The translations under genes were made by a program, and so were the position numbers. From Agapanthus africanus (Eukaryota > Streptophyta > Magnoliopsida > Asparagales > Amaryllidaceae): 64,000 bases of DNA. Within the stretch, counting starts at the first letter, position 1; every line of letters starts with the position of its first letter. Positions 33,137 through 43,474 of this stretch are shown here, piece after piece. The notes beneath the pieces are model-generated. The model ran no database searches. It was given only the letters and a program-made list of their open reading frames with translations, and was not told where the DNA came from. Where the stretch lies: contig JASDDO010000001.1 in NCBI GenBank assembly GCA_030015575.1, forward strand, positions 326,215,595-326,279,594. Reading direction: 5' to 3'.

Positions 33137-34611
33137 CTTCCTCATGTTCGTGCACGCCTACAGTTGCTTGACCATATACATGAGGCACAACACAGTGACG
33201 AACGTTGTTCAGAGATCATGGCATAAATTGGACATGGCAGATTTTCCGAGTTCGTGATCGATGATCAAGGGATACTGCGATTTGGGACGAGACTGTGCGT
33301 ACCAGATGCTGAGGGACTGCGGCGTGAGATTCTTGAGGAGGCACATCGATCGGTGTACAGTGTTCATCCGGGTTCCACCAAAATGTACCATGATATGAAA
33401 GAGGTTTACTGGTGGTACGGAATGAAGAGGGACATCGCAAACTTCGTGTTGAGATGCCTGACTTGTCAGCAAGTCAAGGCCGAGCACTAGAGGCCAGCGG
33501 GAGAGCTAAAACCGTTACTTATTCTGGAGTGGAAATGGGAACAGATTTCGATGGACTTCATCGTGGGTCTACCCAGGACTAGGCGAGGGTATGACTCCAT
33601 TTGGGTGATCTTGGATCGTTTGACGAAAGCGGCTCACTTCCTGCCAGTGAAGACGACTTTCGGATTTGCTCAGTATGCCCAGATATACATCGACGAGATA
33701 GTACGACTGCATGGAGTCCCGACGTGTATCGTGTCCGACCGAGGCACCCAGTTTACCAGCCGACTATGGTAGAGGCTTCAGGAGGCGTTGGGCACACGTG
33801 TGAGTTTCAGCACAGCATTTCATCCGCAGACCGACGGCCAGTCAGAGCGGACTATTCAGACTCTCGAGGACATGCTCCGAGCGTGCGTTTTAGACTTTGG
33901 TGGTAGCTGGGATCATCATTTACCCTTGGTGGAGTTCTCCTACAACAACAGTTTCCAGGATACTATTCAGATGGCACCTTTCGAGGCTTTGTATGGGAGG
34001 AGATGTAGATCGCCCATCTGTTGGACAGAGCTCAGTGAGAGCAGTATTTTGGGGCCACAGATCGTACAGGAGACGACCGAGAAGATACAGCTGATTTGAG
34101 ATAGGATTAGGACAGCTCAGAGCAGGCAGAGATCTTTTGCTGACAGACGCCGCCGTAGATTAGAGTTCGCAGTTGGCGATCACGTTTTTCTGAGGGTCTC
34201 TCCGATGAAGGGAGTGATGAGGTTTGGATGGAAGGGGAAGCTTAGCCCCGGATTCAAAGGTCCCTTCGAGATCCTCGAGCGTGTGGGCGCAGTAGCATTT
34301 CGTTTGGCTCTTCCACCCGACTTCCCAGATGTTCATCCCGTATTCCACGTGTCGATGCTTCGCAGATACCTACATGACCCTTCGCACATGATTCAGCTCG
34401 AGCGCGATCTTTGGTTCACCAAGCAGCCAGTCGTGATATTGGACCGGCAGGTGAAGAAACATCGATCGAAGGTCTTGCCATCAGTGAAGATGCTTTGGCA
34501 CAGCCCAAATGGTGAAGAGATCACTTGGGAGGCCGAGGGCGAGATGCAGAAGAAGTTTCCTCATCTCTTTGAAAGTATGCGCAGCTTTATATTTTTAAAT
34601 TCGGGGACGAA
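33137..34611 (+). pseudogene. G1 integrase with chromodomain-like C-terminus
   Basis: The zinc-binding HHCC region lies near 33341-33480 (H...H in HRSVYSVHPG, then CLTCQQVKAEH). The catalytic core has D in SMDFIVGLPR, D in VSDRGTQF and E in DGQSERTIQ. The GPF/Y region KLSPGFKGPFEIL follows, then FHVSMLRRY, and the tail VILDRQVKKHR...VLWHSPNGEEITWEAE, which resembles the chromodomain-type tail of Tekay/Del chromoviruses; such domains bind modified histones and steer insertion. Stops at 33488 (TAG), 33770 (TAG) and 34097 (TGA) sit at Gln or Arg positions. Confidence 0.93.
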
Positions 34612-34618
34612 TTTCTTT

Positions 34619-34630
34619 AAGGGGGGAAGA
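34619..34630 (+). other. Polypurine tract of G1
   Basis: AAGGGGGGAAGA lies immediately before the 3' LTR start. Confidence 0.9.
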
Positions 34631-34631
34631 T

Positions 34632-37600
34632 TGTAACACCTTAGGATGTGTTTAATGGCCAATTATATTTTAATATATGGGTTTTAATAAAAAGTTTACC
34701 AAATTGATTTTCAAATATTTTATCAAATTTAATGAATATTTTATTATAATTTTCCAAGGCTTGCACACACTTGTGCATGTAAACTAGGGTTAAAATGGGG
34801 TTAAACCATGATTAGCAACCATGGTGAACTAACCATTTTTCCTTCAGCTAATTTTAAATTGAATTAAGTTATTGGGTTTTAATTAAGTGTGTGTCTTTTT
34901 TTTTTAATGAAAATGGAAATGTTTTGAATTTAGTTGACTTGGAGGGAGAGAGAGAGAGAGATGGCATGATGGCCTTGCCATGCCTATATTTAATGAAGAG
35001 AGAGAGAGGAGGGGGTTTGACTTGGGTGTTATCATTTCCTTGCCTCTCATTCTTTTCCTACTTCTCTCATTCTCTCACTCACACACACACACAATTGCAG
35101 CAGCAGCCTCAGCAGCAGCAACAACCCCAGCACTAGCAGCAGCAGCATGCAGGCAGCAGCAACAACAGTGAGCAACAACAGCAACAGCTTCAGCAGCACC
35201 AGCAGCAGCTCCAGCAACTGCAGCAGCTCTTTTCTTCTTCTTCTTCTCGTTCCTCCTGCTTCCTAGGGTCGAGAGTAGGGTATATTTCTTAAACCTACTT
35301 CCTAGTTTGCTTAGTTCTGTAGAAATAGCTTCGATTAGTGTAAAAAGTGAGTTTTTGTGCTAATATGGTGATTTGTGTGGACTTTTGACTAACTGATGAT
35401 ATTATTGGTTAGATTAACTTAGTGAAGTGTTGTTAGGGCCACTTAAACCTAGGTAAACCCCAGACTTCACCAAAATACCATAGGGTTTCATTTTGTGCAA
35501 AATATAACGTTTTTAAGTGAGTTTTTAGCTTTTTGTGATCTGCTATAGACCCGGTGATTTCAGATAATATCTGAGTTAACTGGAGCATAGTTGTTAGATG
35601 TTGATCACATACCCAGAGCACGAGACCCCATACCCAAAGAGTGGCCGCCGGTTTATTCCTTCTGGCCGCAAATTGAGGCCAGATGAGGGAGCTAGGTGTT
35701 AGCGTTTTTGCTATAGGAGTCTACTATATTTTTAGGGCCAGTGGTATGTGCAATTTTGTAAGTTTCTAACCTGGGTAGAATCTGGGACAATATATCGTTT
35801 TTCAAGTATGTTTTGTTTGCGCGATACGCGCGATACGTTAGTGGGTTTTGTGATCCAGCGTGTCGCGATGTGTCGGGATAGTTTTAGACACAAATACACA
35901 CGTTTCAGCGTATCGTATACACGCGTGTTTAGTTCGCGACGCGAGTTTCTCGTTTGATTTCGATATCGCGTTTTGTAGAATTTTGCTTATATATATATGG
36001 ATTCTTTGTGTAATTCTAGGTTCGCAGGCGGGTACGTCGGACGCCGCAAAGAAGGGGAAACAAGTGGTCGACTACGTGTAGCACGCGACCAGGTGAGTAG
36101 ATTTATCATCTACGGGGAAATCGTCCGTATGACATTAAGCGTCAGGGCGTGATAGGATATTTAGTCGTAGAAGTTCATGTGTATTAGTGTAGCATACCTC
36201 CCTTATTGCATATAGAAATGGTAGGTTTAAAATACTGCACTGTCACAAACGGTTAAAGTTGCACGAGCACTATTTGTATGTTAAACTCACCCGTTAGTGA
36301 TTGCCATGACACTTGCACTATAAGATTGCTATGAATTACGTAGCATTGATTTCCGCATCATTGATGATTGTCATGACTTGTCGCATATTGGCATACACAT
36401 ATATTGATATTTTCATACCTGCGCACATGCACACTATATATATTCATACCAGTGCACACTTATATTGATATATTCATACCTGCGCACATGCACACTGTAT
36501 ATTCATACGAGTGCACACATATATTAATATTTTCATACCTGCACACATGCACACTGTATATTCATACCAGTGCACACTTATATTGATATATTCATGCCTG
36601 CGCACATGAATACTGTATATTCATTCCAGTGCACACTTATATTGATATTTTCATACCTGCGCACATGCACACTGTATATTCATACCAGTGCACACTTATA
36701 TTGATATTTTCGTACCTGCGCACATGCACACTGTATATTCATACCTGTGCACACATATATTGAAATTTTCATACTTGCGCACATGCACACTGTATATTCA
36801 TACTAGTGCACACTTATATTGATATTTTCATACCTGCGCACATGCACACTGTATATTCATACCAGTGCACGTTTATATTGATATTTTAATACCTGCGCAC
36901 AAGGACATGTATATTCATACCAGTGCACACATATATTGATATTTTTATACCTACGCACAAGCACACTGTATATTCATACCAGTGCACACATATATTGATA
37001 TTTTCGTACCTGTGCACATGCACACTGTATATTCATACCAGTGCATACATATATTGATATTTTCATACATGTGCACATGCACACTGTATATTCATACTAG
37101 TGCTACACTCATATTCGCGTATATATCCATTTGCACATCCATACCTACATACATACATATGTCACATACATGGATGATATTGATTTGATTTCATGAAAAT
37201 AGGGAACGCATGAAATATTTTCAAAACTGGATTCTTTAAAAAAGAGCAGTGTCCCCTTTTTACTCTTAGTGCCATACGACACATTGTATGGATTTACGCA
37301 TTGAGTATGGATTTATGTGATTTCTGGATTTGGGAACTGGGGTATTATTTTAAGAAAATACGCACTATTTTAAAAACCCGGCTTCTCTTGACATGATATT
37401 TCAGTGCGTCCACCATGCATTTTTTCGGTTCTAAGACGTGTGACATGTGAACCCGAATCGAGGAGCTGGACGAGGCCGATTGCGGGTACATGGTGGACCC
37501 GGTATGGTACCCGGGGCGAGAACGGATCTGTCGTGCAGTAGGCGATGAGCCTGGCAGTGGGACCAATACCTACCGGTGATTGGTTGGACCTGGCGGTTAT

Positions 37601-38838
37601 CTGGTGGATACCGACCAGAGTCGATAGATGGATACAGGACGACACGTACTGCCGGGGCCGAGTGCCGATTCTGCAGACGGAGCCCGTGGGCCGATCCGAC
37701 TGACGGAGCCCGATACTTGAGGATTTGCGTGTCGATGCTGGACACGATTATTTTATGATATTTCGAGTGCCGATGTTGGGCACTCACGATTTTATGAGAT
37801 TTACAGGATTTGAAAGGCCGATGAGGATGACGGCGCCTGAGTTTTACTGGGATTTGGGTGTATTGATGGACACCGATTATTTCCACGTTGACATTCTGTG
37901 TAGATGTTATTTGTTCCCATGCTCAGCATTCAGTATTTTACATCTCATCCTGTATCTGTAGTACCTGATAGATTGCATTTGTTATGCACGACTATTGCGT
38001 ACCCTGCTTTTCATATAGAGATGTCACTAGATCGCACTTGTTGCATGATTATTGCTCATCTAGTTCATATATTGATATTATCTGTTGGCATAGGTTAGAG
38101 TATCGCAGCACGTGCATACTCACGATTAACTTTATATGTTATCTACTTTTCATGAGTTGGCAACTCACCCCCGTTGTGCCACAGTGTTTGCAGGTTGCCC
38201 TTCGGAGTAGTCGCGGCAGGCTGTTTTCTTGCATCTTTTGACACAGATACCACTGCACTTGGCGTGCTAGCCCTTTGCTGATAGGTGGGTTTTTGTGCGG
38301 TATCTGTTTATTTTCCAGTTGTATACATCATTGTATCTAGTATTCTCCATCTACTACTTATGTATTGACTTAGAGACCAGTTGTGAGGGCGATGTATATT
38401 ATTTTGTACTCTGGTGTCGAGCTCGTTGTGAGCCGACTTTATTTATGCAGTTTTATATTTTTTACTCATTCTTCGCTACGGCGTCGTATATTATCATTGT
38501 GGTGATTGTTTCTGCCGTTAGGCGTGATGGCTCCCGTTAGGATGCTTATTTCTTATTGTGTATCAGTTTACTCATACATTGTCTTATACCCGATTCCTGG
38601 GATTGTTTTTACAAAGGAAATGCTGCCAAATTTTTTAAGATAATAACTTGAACTTTAAAGAATTCTACTAAATAACTTAAAGTTTTCTAAATGTTTTAAC
38701 AAATATTCTAATAAATGTTTTAAACACTCTATACTTTTAATTGTTTTGATTTCTGGGTTTCGGCTTACTTAGTCGTGTTACGCCTGTAGACGTCAAGTGG
38801 TTAAGTGCCGGTCACGGGCCGAACTTTGGGTCGTGACA
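34632..38838 (+). repeat. 3' LTR of G1 (4207 bp)
   Basis: It begins TGTAACACC and ends TCGTGACA, followed by CCAAG. It is very similar to 20923-25038, with scattered substitutions and small indels, so insertion was not very recent. It has the donor-like hairpin at 36090-36113 and the minisatellite at 36395-37110. Confidence 0.95.
36395..37110 (+). repeat. 59-bp minisatellite in G1 3' LTR (about 12 units)
   Basis: It has the same unit as at 22655-23310, with its own pattern of variants and about one more unit. Confidence 0.93.
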
Positions 38839-38843
38839 CCAAG

Positions 38844-39670
38844 TTTCTTCTTAAACATCCATTTGCTCCCGATGGGTTTTACTCCTTCAGGAGCAACTTC
38901 TAAAATCCATACTTTGTTGGTGTACATGGATTCCATCTCAGATCGCATTGTATCCAGCCATTTCACAGAGTCCCCACTCGTGATGGCCTGCTCGAAGCTA
39001 GTTGGGTCATCATCTTCCATGATGCAATCTTCACTCCCACCGTCAACGAGAAAACCGTAGTATCTCTCAGGTGGATGAGAAACCCTACTAGATCGACGGA
39101 GAGGCTGAGCTTCGTTGGGGACTATCGAATCTTCTGGTTCCACTAAATCTTCAGTTGTAGTTGTGCTGCTGGAACTTCTTCCAGCTCTACCTCATCGCCA
39201 CTAATTTCTTTGGCAAGAAATTCCTTTTCTAAAAAGGTGGCATGTCGAGAAATAAACACCTTTTGTTCCTCGCTGTTATAGAAAAGATATCCATGTGAAT
39301 GTTTAGGATATCCCACAAACATACAAAGAACTGACCGTGGCTCGAGTTTCTCCGTATTTTGCCTTTTGACATAGGCCGGATAATCCCATATCTTAACTCG
39401 TTTAAGATATGGTCTATTCCCACTCCATATCTCATATGGTGTGGTAGGTACAGATTTAGATGAAACTTGATTCAATAGGTATGCTGCTTCTTTAAGCGCA
39501 TAATCCCAAAAGGAAATAGGAAACTCAGCGGTGTTCATCATAGAGCGCACCATATCAAATAGAGTGCGATTCCTCCGTTCCGATACACCGTTGTGCTGTG
39601 GTGTATACGGAGGAGTAAGCTGAGAGAGAATCCCATTCTCTTTTAGATAGTCACGGAATTTCGTGCTCAA
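38844..39670 (-). pseudogene. Copia D integrase end, linker and RT start
   Basis: 39670-39143 (minus) reads through the integrase core end (ENGILSQLTPPYTPQHNGVSE, RRNRTLFDMV), giving the catalytic Glu, and on to VFISRHATFLEKEF. Another frame, 39143-38844, holds the linker RRSSRVSHPPERYYGF and RT entry SMYTNKVWILEV...GSKWMFKKKLG, which then meets the G1 boundary. A frame change lies near 39143. Confidence 0.9.
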
Positions 39671-40702
39671 GTATTCTCCTCACCGATCGGATCGTAGGAT
39701 TTTAATATTTCTACCCATCTGGTTTTCAACTTCATGCTTATATTCTTTGAATTTCTCAAAAGTTTCAGACTTGTGTTTCAACAGGAACACATGTCCGTAT
39801 CTTGAGACATCGTTAGTGAATGTAATGAATTATGAAGAACCATTCCTGGCATGTGTAGACATAGGACCGCATACATCATTATGTATCAGTCCCAAGAGTT
39901 CCGTAACTCTTTCTCCATGTCCAGTAAACGGAGTTTTGGTTATCTTTCGTTTGAGACATGAATGGCAAGTTTCATAAGATGATAATTCGAACGAATTCAA
40001 ATATCCATCCTTATGTAACTTAGCTAGTCGTGTCGCATTGATATGACCCAGTGTACAATACCACAAGAAGGATTCATTCATTTCTGGACTCTTCCTCTTG
40101 TGTGTGTTTTGTACGTTAAGAACTGTGGTTTGATTTAGAATGTATATCCCATTATTTAACGAGCCTGATCCAATCAACTTTTGATACAGGAAGATGTTCA
40201 TAACATTATCATGTATTACAAAATTATATCCTTCTTTACTTAATAAAGAAACTGATATAAGATTGCATACCTGGGTCGGTATGTAATAGCATTCGTTCAG
40301 AATTAATATATTACCATTTGGTAATACAAAGTGATATTCGCCAACTGCTTTGGCTGCAACATTTGCACCATTCCATACTAGTACGAAATGATCACCTATT
40401 CCTAGTTCTCTACCTTTCTTTTGCCCATGTAACATATTACATATGTGGGATCCCGATCCAATATCTAATACCCAGGACATAGAGTGTACTGAGAAACAGT
40501 TCTGGGTGACCAACACACCCGAAGAAGATTCATCAACATGCTCTTTCTTCGTTTGGGTAGCATGGAAATCCGGATATGTTCTTATTCCCTGCTTGGACTT
40601 ATAACAATTATAAGTTTGAGCGGAACCAATGTTCCCCAGCTCAGCATAACAAGCGGGTTCGGTCAATACATCCATATTATTATCTTGATTAAGGCCTGAC
40701 AT
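39671..40702 (-). pseudogene. Copia D protease and integrase N-part without gag domain
   Basis: The ATG at 40702 opens MSGLNQDNNMDVLTEPACY and only ~85 residues later reaches the protease motif SWVLDIGSGSH. DTG has become DIG, which should kill activity. The Gag capsid region seen in A (~270 residues) is absent; CYKSKQG before the protease looks like a worn zinc-knuckle remnant. The integrase zinc region follows (WYCTLGHINATRL, CHSCLKRK), then the core start HNDVCGPM. The open frame stops at about 39830 (TAA after NGSS), and a TGA lies in the RSDR motif region. Confidence 0.88.
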
Positions 40703-41159
40703 GGTGGCTACCTGGAGAGAGAGAGAGAGAAGAAAACACATTAGCGAATGCTCTTGCAAGATTAGATTGGTTTATTATCTTATCTAATCAGGATGGATCC
40801 AACTGTTTTTATCAAATATTCCTTCAAACCCTAAAATGTAATACTGATCGGATTTAATTACAACTTACAAGTTCGCCAATATTTCAGCTAGGCCAGAGTT
40901 GGTACTTTGAGGGAGGTTCCCCATACTTTGGCACGGACCTAATTAAAAGAAACCTCGTTTTCCCAGGGGCATAACCCCGTTAACACCTTTTAAGACACCG
41001 ACTTGATTGGCTAATTTATGATGTGTAAAACTCTCCCAGGAGTAACTCTTACTCACAGTGGGTATCGGGATCCAACTATCTCATAGAAGGTATGCAATCT
41101 CATTGCAAATTTCAACTCTGGAAATTCCCGATAATTCTTTTGCCCTTAACCCCCTATGA

Positions 41160-41354
41160 CCTTGACAAAGGCCAACAAACTATAGGATGCTAGTCAAGTT
41201 CAACCCGTCATTTCCTGATTGAACTAAACCCATCCGCACGACCCTTGACAAAGGCCAACAAGGTCGTACGATTACCCTAATCTAATCGCATCACATGCTT
41301 AAGCAGATAAGCACCATTCAACTACCGCACACTACGCCTTGACAAAGGCCAACA
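41160..41354 (-). repeat. Leader hairpin triad, loop CUUU (element D)
   Basis: The sense motif TGTTGGCCTTTGTCAAGG occurs at 41337-41354, 41243-41260 and 41160-41177, identical in all three. The middle site has the longest stem, CGTACGACC/GGTCGTGCG, continuing into TTGGC/GTCAA. Confidence 0.78.
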
Positions 41355-41504
41355 AATGCAGCATGAATACTAAATAGTCCTTATCTTAAATGACGGAGGG
41401 CTACGATAGATTTTTAAGAAAACCTTTTGCGTAATGAACTTGATATCGTTTGTAGAAACAGGTGATTTTCGAAAACGAGTGTTTTTTAGGATTTTTATTA
41501 GTTT

Positions 41505-41760
41505 TGTTAAAGAGGTCACTCCCGATGAAGGGATCTCGGCTCTTTCCTTATCGAATAAGGAGCGGGATATTTCATAAATACCGCTATGCAAAGCAAGAAC
41601 TAAAAGAAGCAGTCAAAAGATAAAACCGAGTGGGTTGTAGTATCTGCTACTTTCGCTAAAGAGGTCACTCCCAGTGAACGGATCTCGGCACTTTCCTCAT
41701 CGAATGAGGTGTTGGATATTCTACAAGGAATACCGCTATGCAACGCAAAATCTAGAGCAA
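41505..41760 (-). repeat. Tandem ~147-bp leader units (D)
   Basis: There are two units, each with the TCG-loop stem. One reads CCTTAT/ATAAGG and the other CCTCAT/ATGAGG in the sense direction, a paired change that keeps the stem. Confidence 0.78.
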
Positions 41761-43462
41761 CCCTTTTTGAAAATTTGATTCTATAACATATTTTAGGTTT
41801 CTTTATTTTTCATTAATCTCGTTAATGAAGTCCCATCATTTATGCTTCCTAAGCATCATAAAAGAAACGAAAATACAAAGTACGCTTATGCCATCAGTAT
41901 TCGCCACAGTGTCCTGTTATGTACCGTTAGGTTACTTAACTAACGGCATAGCGGGGCGGGATTAGCGCGGGTGCAAAACATAAGCAACGTTTATTATATA
42001 TCATATATACAATAATAAAGAATTCGTTTCACGCATATAAAGTGATCACATCACAGAATATCAACAGCAGAAGATAACATATGAAATATTGGATATACTA
42101 GGAATTCCGTGTTTTAAATTAAGCCAGTATAAAACACGGATTCCACGGTCGCGATGAATAGCCAAACCCACATCCCTAGACCCCTAAGAGAGCGACAAGC
42201 AACCTTACAAATTCTAGAGTAAGGAGACCCGAACTCGACTCCTCGAATTGGTCTCCCACTGGACTCTAGAATCCGGTTACTTGTGCTCCCCTCGTTGGGT
42301 CGATCCTAATGCGAAAAGTAAATAATATACAACAATGGTGACATCATCCTCAAATCGGAAGTGCCCCAGTAAAAGAATATTACATACAATGAATTGTACA
42401 TGAATGAAAATAAAAACTCTCATCTCACATAAAACCCCCGGCTATTCAAAACACGACGATCTCATATAACATATCCCAGTAACACATAACATCACATGTC
42501 ATCAACGTAAGTAAATATGCGAATCACAATTGTCGTTGACATATAGCAACGAAAATGGTGATACACCACATATTACACTTACGGTCGCAGAAAAGAAAAT
42601 GTCAAACTACAACATTTGGAATCCACAATCAACTTAGACATCATAAACCCAAAATATCACATACTTTGGATTTCATGCCTAACTATATGAATTCCACATA
42701 TTGTAACACATTTCACAAATAGCTAGACGATGTTAAACATTATGATCGAATCAACACCCAAAAATTCCCAAAAAGCTCAACACTTTAGCGCGGTTTAAAA
42801 ATACTCATCACTTGCCACAGTACCTATGGACCAACCGTAGAAGGGTCAACCCATGCCTCATCTATGGTGTCGCGGAAGTACCGCAAACCCTAGGGTTTGG
42901 CGGCGGTTCTTACGGTCATAGAATCGAGTTAGGGTTTTGTTCTTCTAGAAGGTCCACCGCATTACTTGCATGATTTTTGAATGTTCTATAACTTGGAAAA
43001 AATCCAACTCTTGGAAAATTTTCCGTCGAGGGTTAAAGTAGGTATTTGATATCCGTTTGAAATTTTTAACACCGTCTAAATAACCCGAAATATAGTTAGA
43101 ATTATGACTACGAAACACTCTGAATTGCCTTTGCAAAAAAATAACATCACATGCAAATTTAGCAAAAACAAGTAACACCTGAAACACAAAAACCCAGAGA
43201 CCAGAACACCAGACAAATACGAACTCCAGAAGCAGTGTTAGGGCTAGCCAGATCGGTTTGTCGGGCTATGTGCTCTGGTCAAATCCGCCTAATTGAGTTC
43301 GCATTTGTTCAGTGTTCATGTTACATCTCATATAACATTCTGCAGTTGCTTAAAAAAAAATTCGACGACATAAAAATTTGACAGAAACTGGGATTTAGTT
43401 TCGAGCGTTACGGAGTTGTTTCGGTTTTGTAATTCTACAAATATCGTCTAAATCTCTAGCTT

Positions 43463-43474
43463 GGCTCTCATACC
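43463..43474 (-). other. Primer binding site remnant of D
   Basis: GGCTCTCATACC is the complement of the PBS with one change. E begins directly after it, so the outermost PBS base and D's 5' LTR are missing here. Confidence 0.75.

Larger units (their letters stand above)
20923..38838 (+). mobile_element. Complete Ty3/gypsy chromovirus G1 (Tekay/Del-like)
   Basis: TGTAACACC...GTGACA LTRs lie on both sides, bounded by target duplication CCAAG (20918-20922 and 38839-38843), with a PBS for initiator tRNA-Met and a PPT. Its internal region is about 4.97 kb once the nested solo LTR S1 is set aside, so each 4.1-4.2 kb LTR is almost as long. Order is gag, protease, RT, RNase H, integrase, chromodomain-like tail, which is gypsy order. 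It was inserted in copia D, splitting its RT. It is now inactive through stops. Confidence 0.95.
40703..43462 (-). other. Copia D leader
   Basis: From the gag side, a (CT)n tract ends CCAG|GTAGCCACCATG, then come the stem GATTAGAT/ATCTAATC (~40750-40795), GAGTAA/TTACTC (~41040), the hairpin triad (41160-41354), two ~147-bp units (41505-41760), the section matching A 1-560 (41900-42480), and inverted repeats with ACCCTAGGGT near 42885. No coding sequence is seen; the open frames at 41370 and 42945 are chance. Confidence 0.8.
38839..43474 (-). mobile_element. Copia element D, 5' part (minus strand)
   Basis: Read right to left: PBS remnant (43463-43474), leader, short gag-less ORF with protease, integrase, linker and start of RT, cut at 38843 by G1 and resumed at 20922. 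Its leader and coding start match C, E and F, but it lacks several indels that those three share, so it is nearer the intact ancestor. Its 5' LTR was displaced by insertion of E at 43475. Confidence 0.92.
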
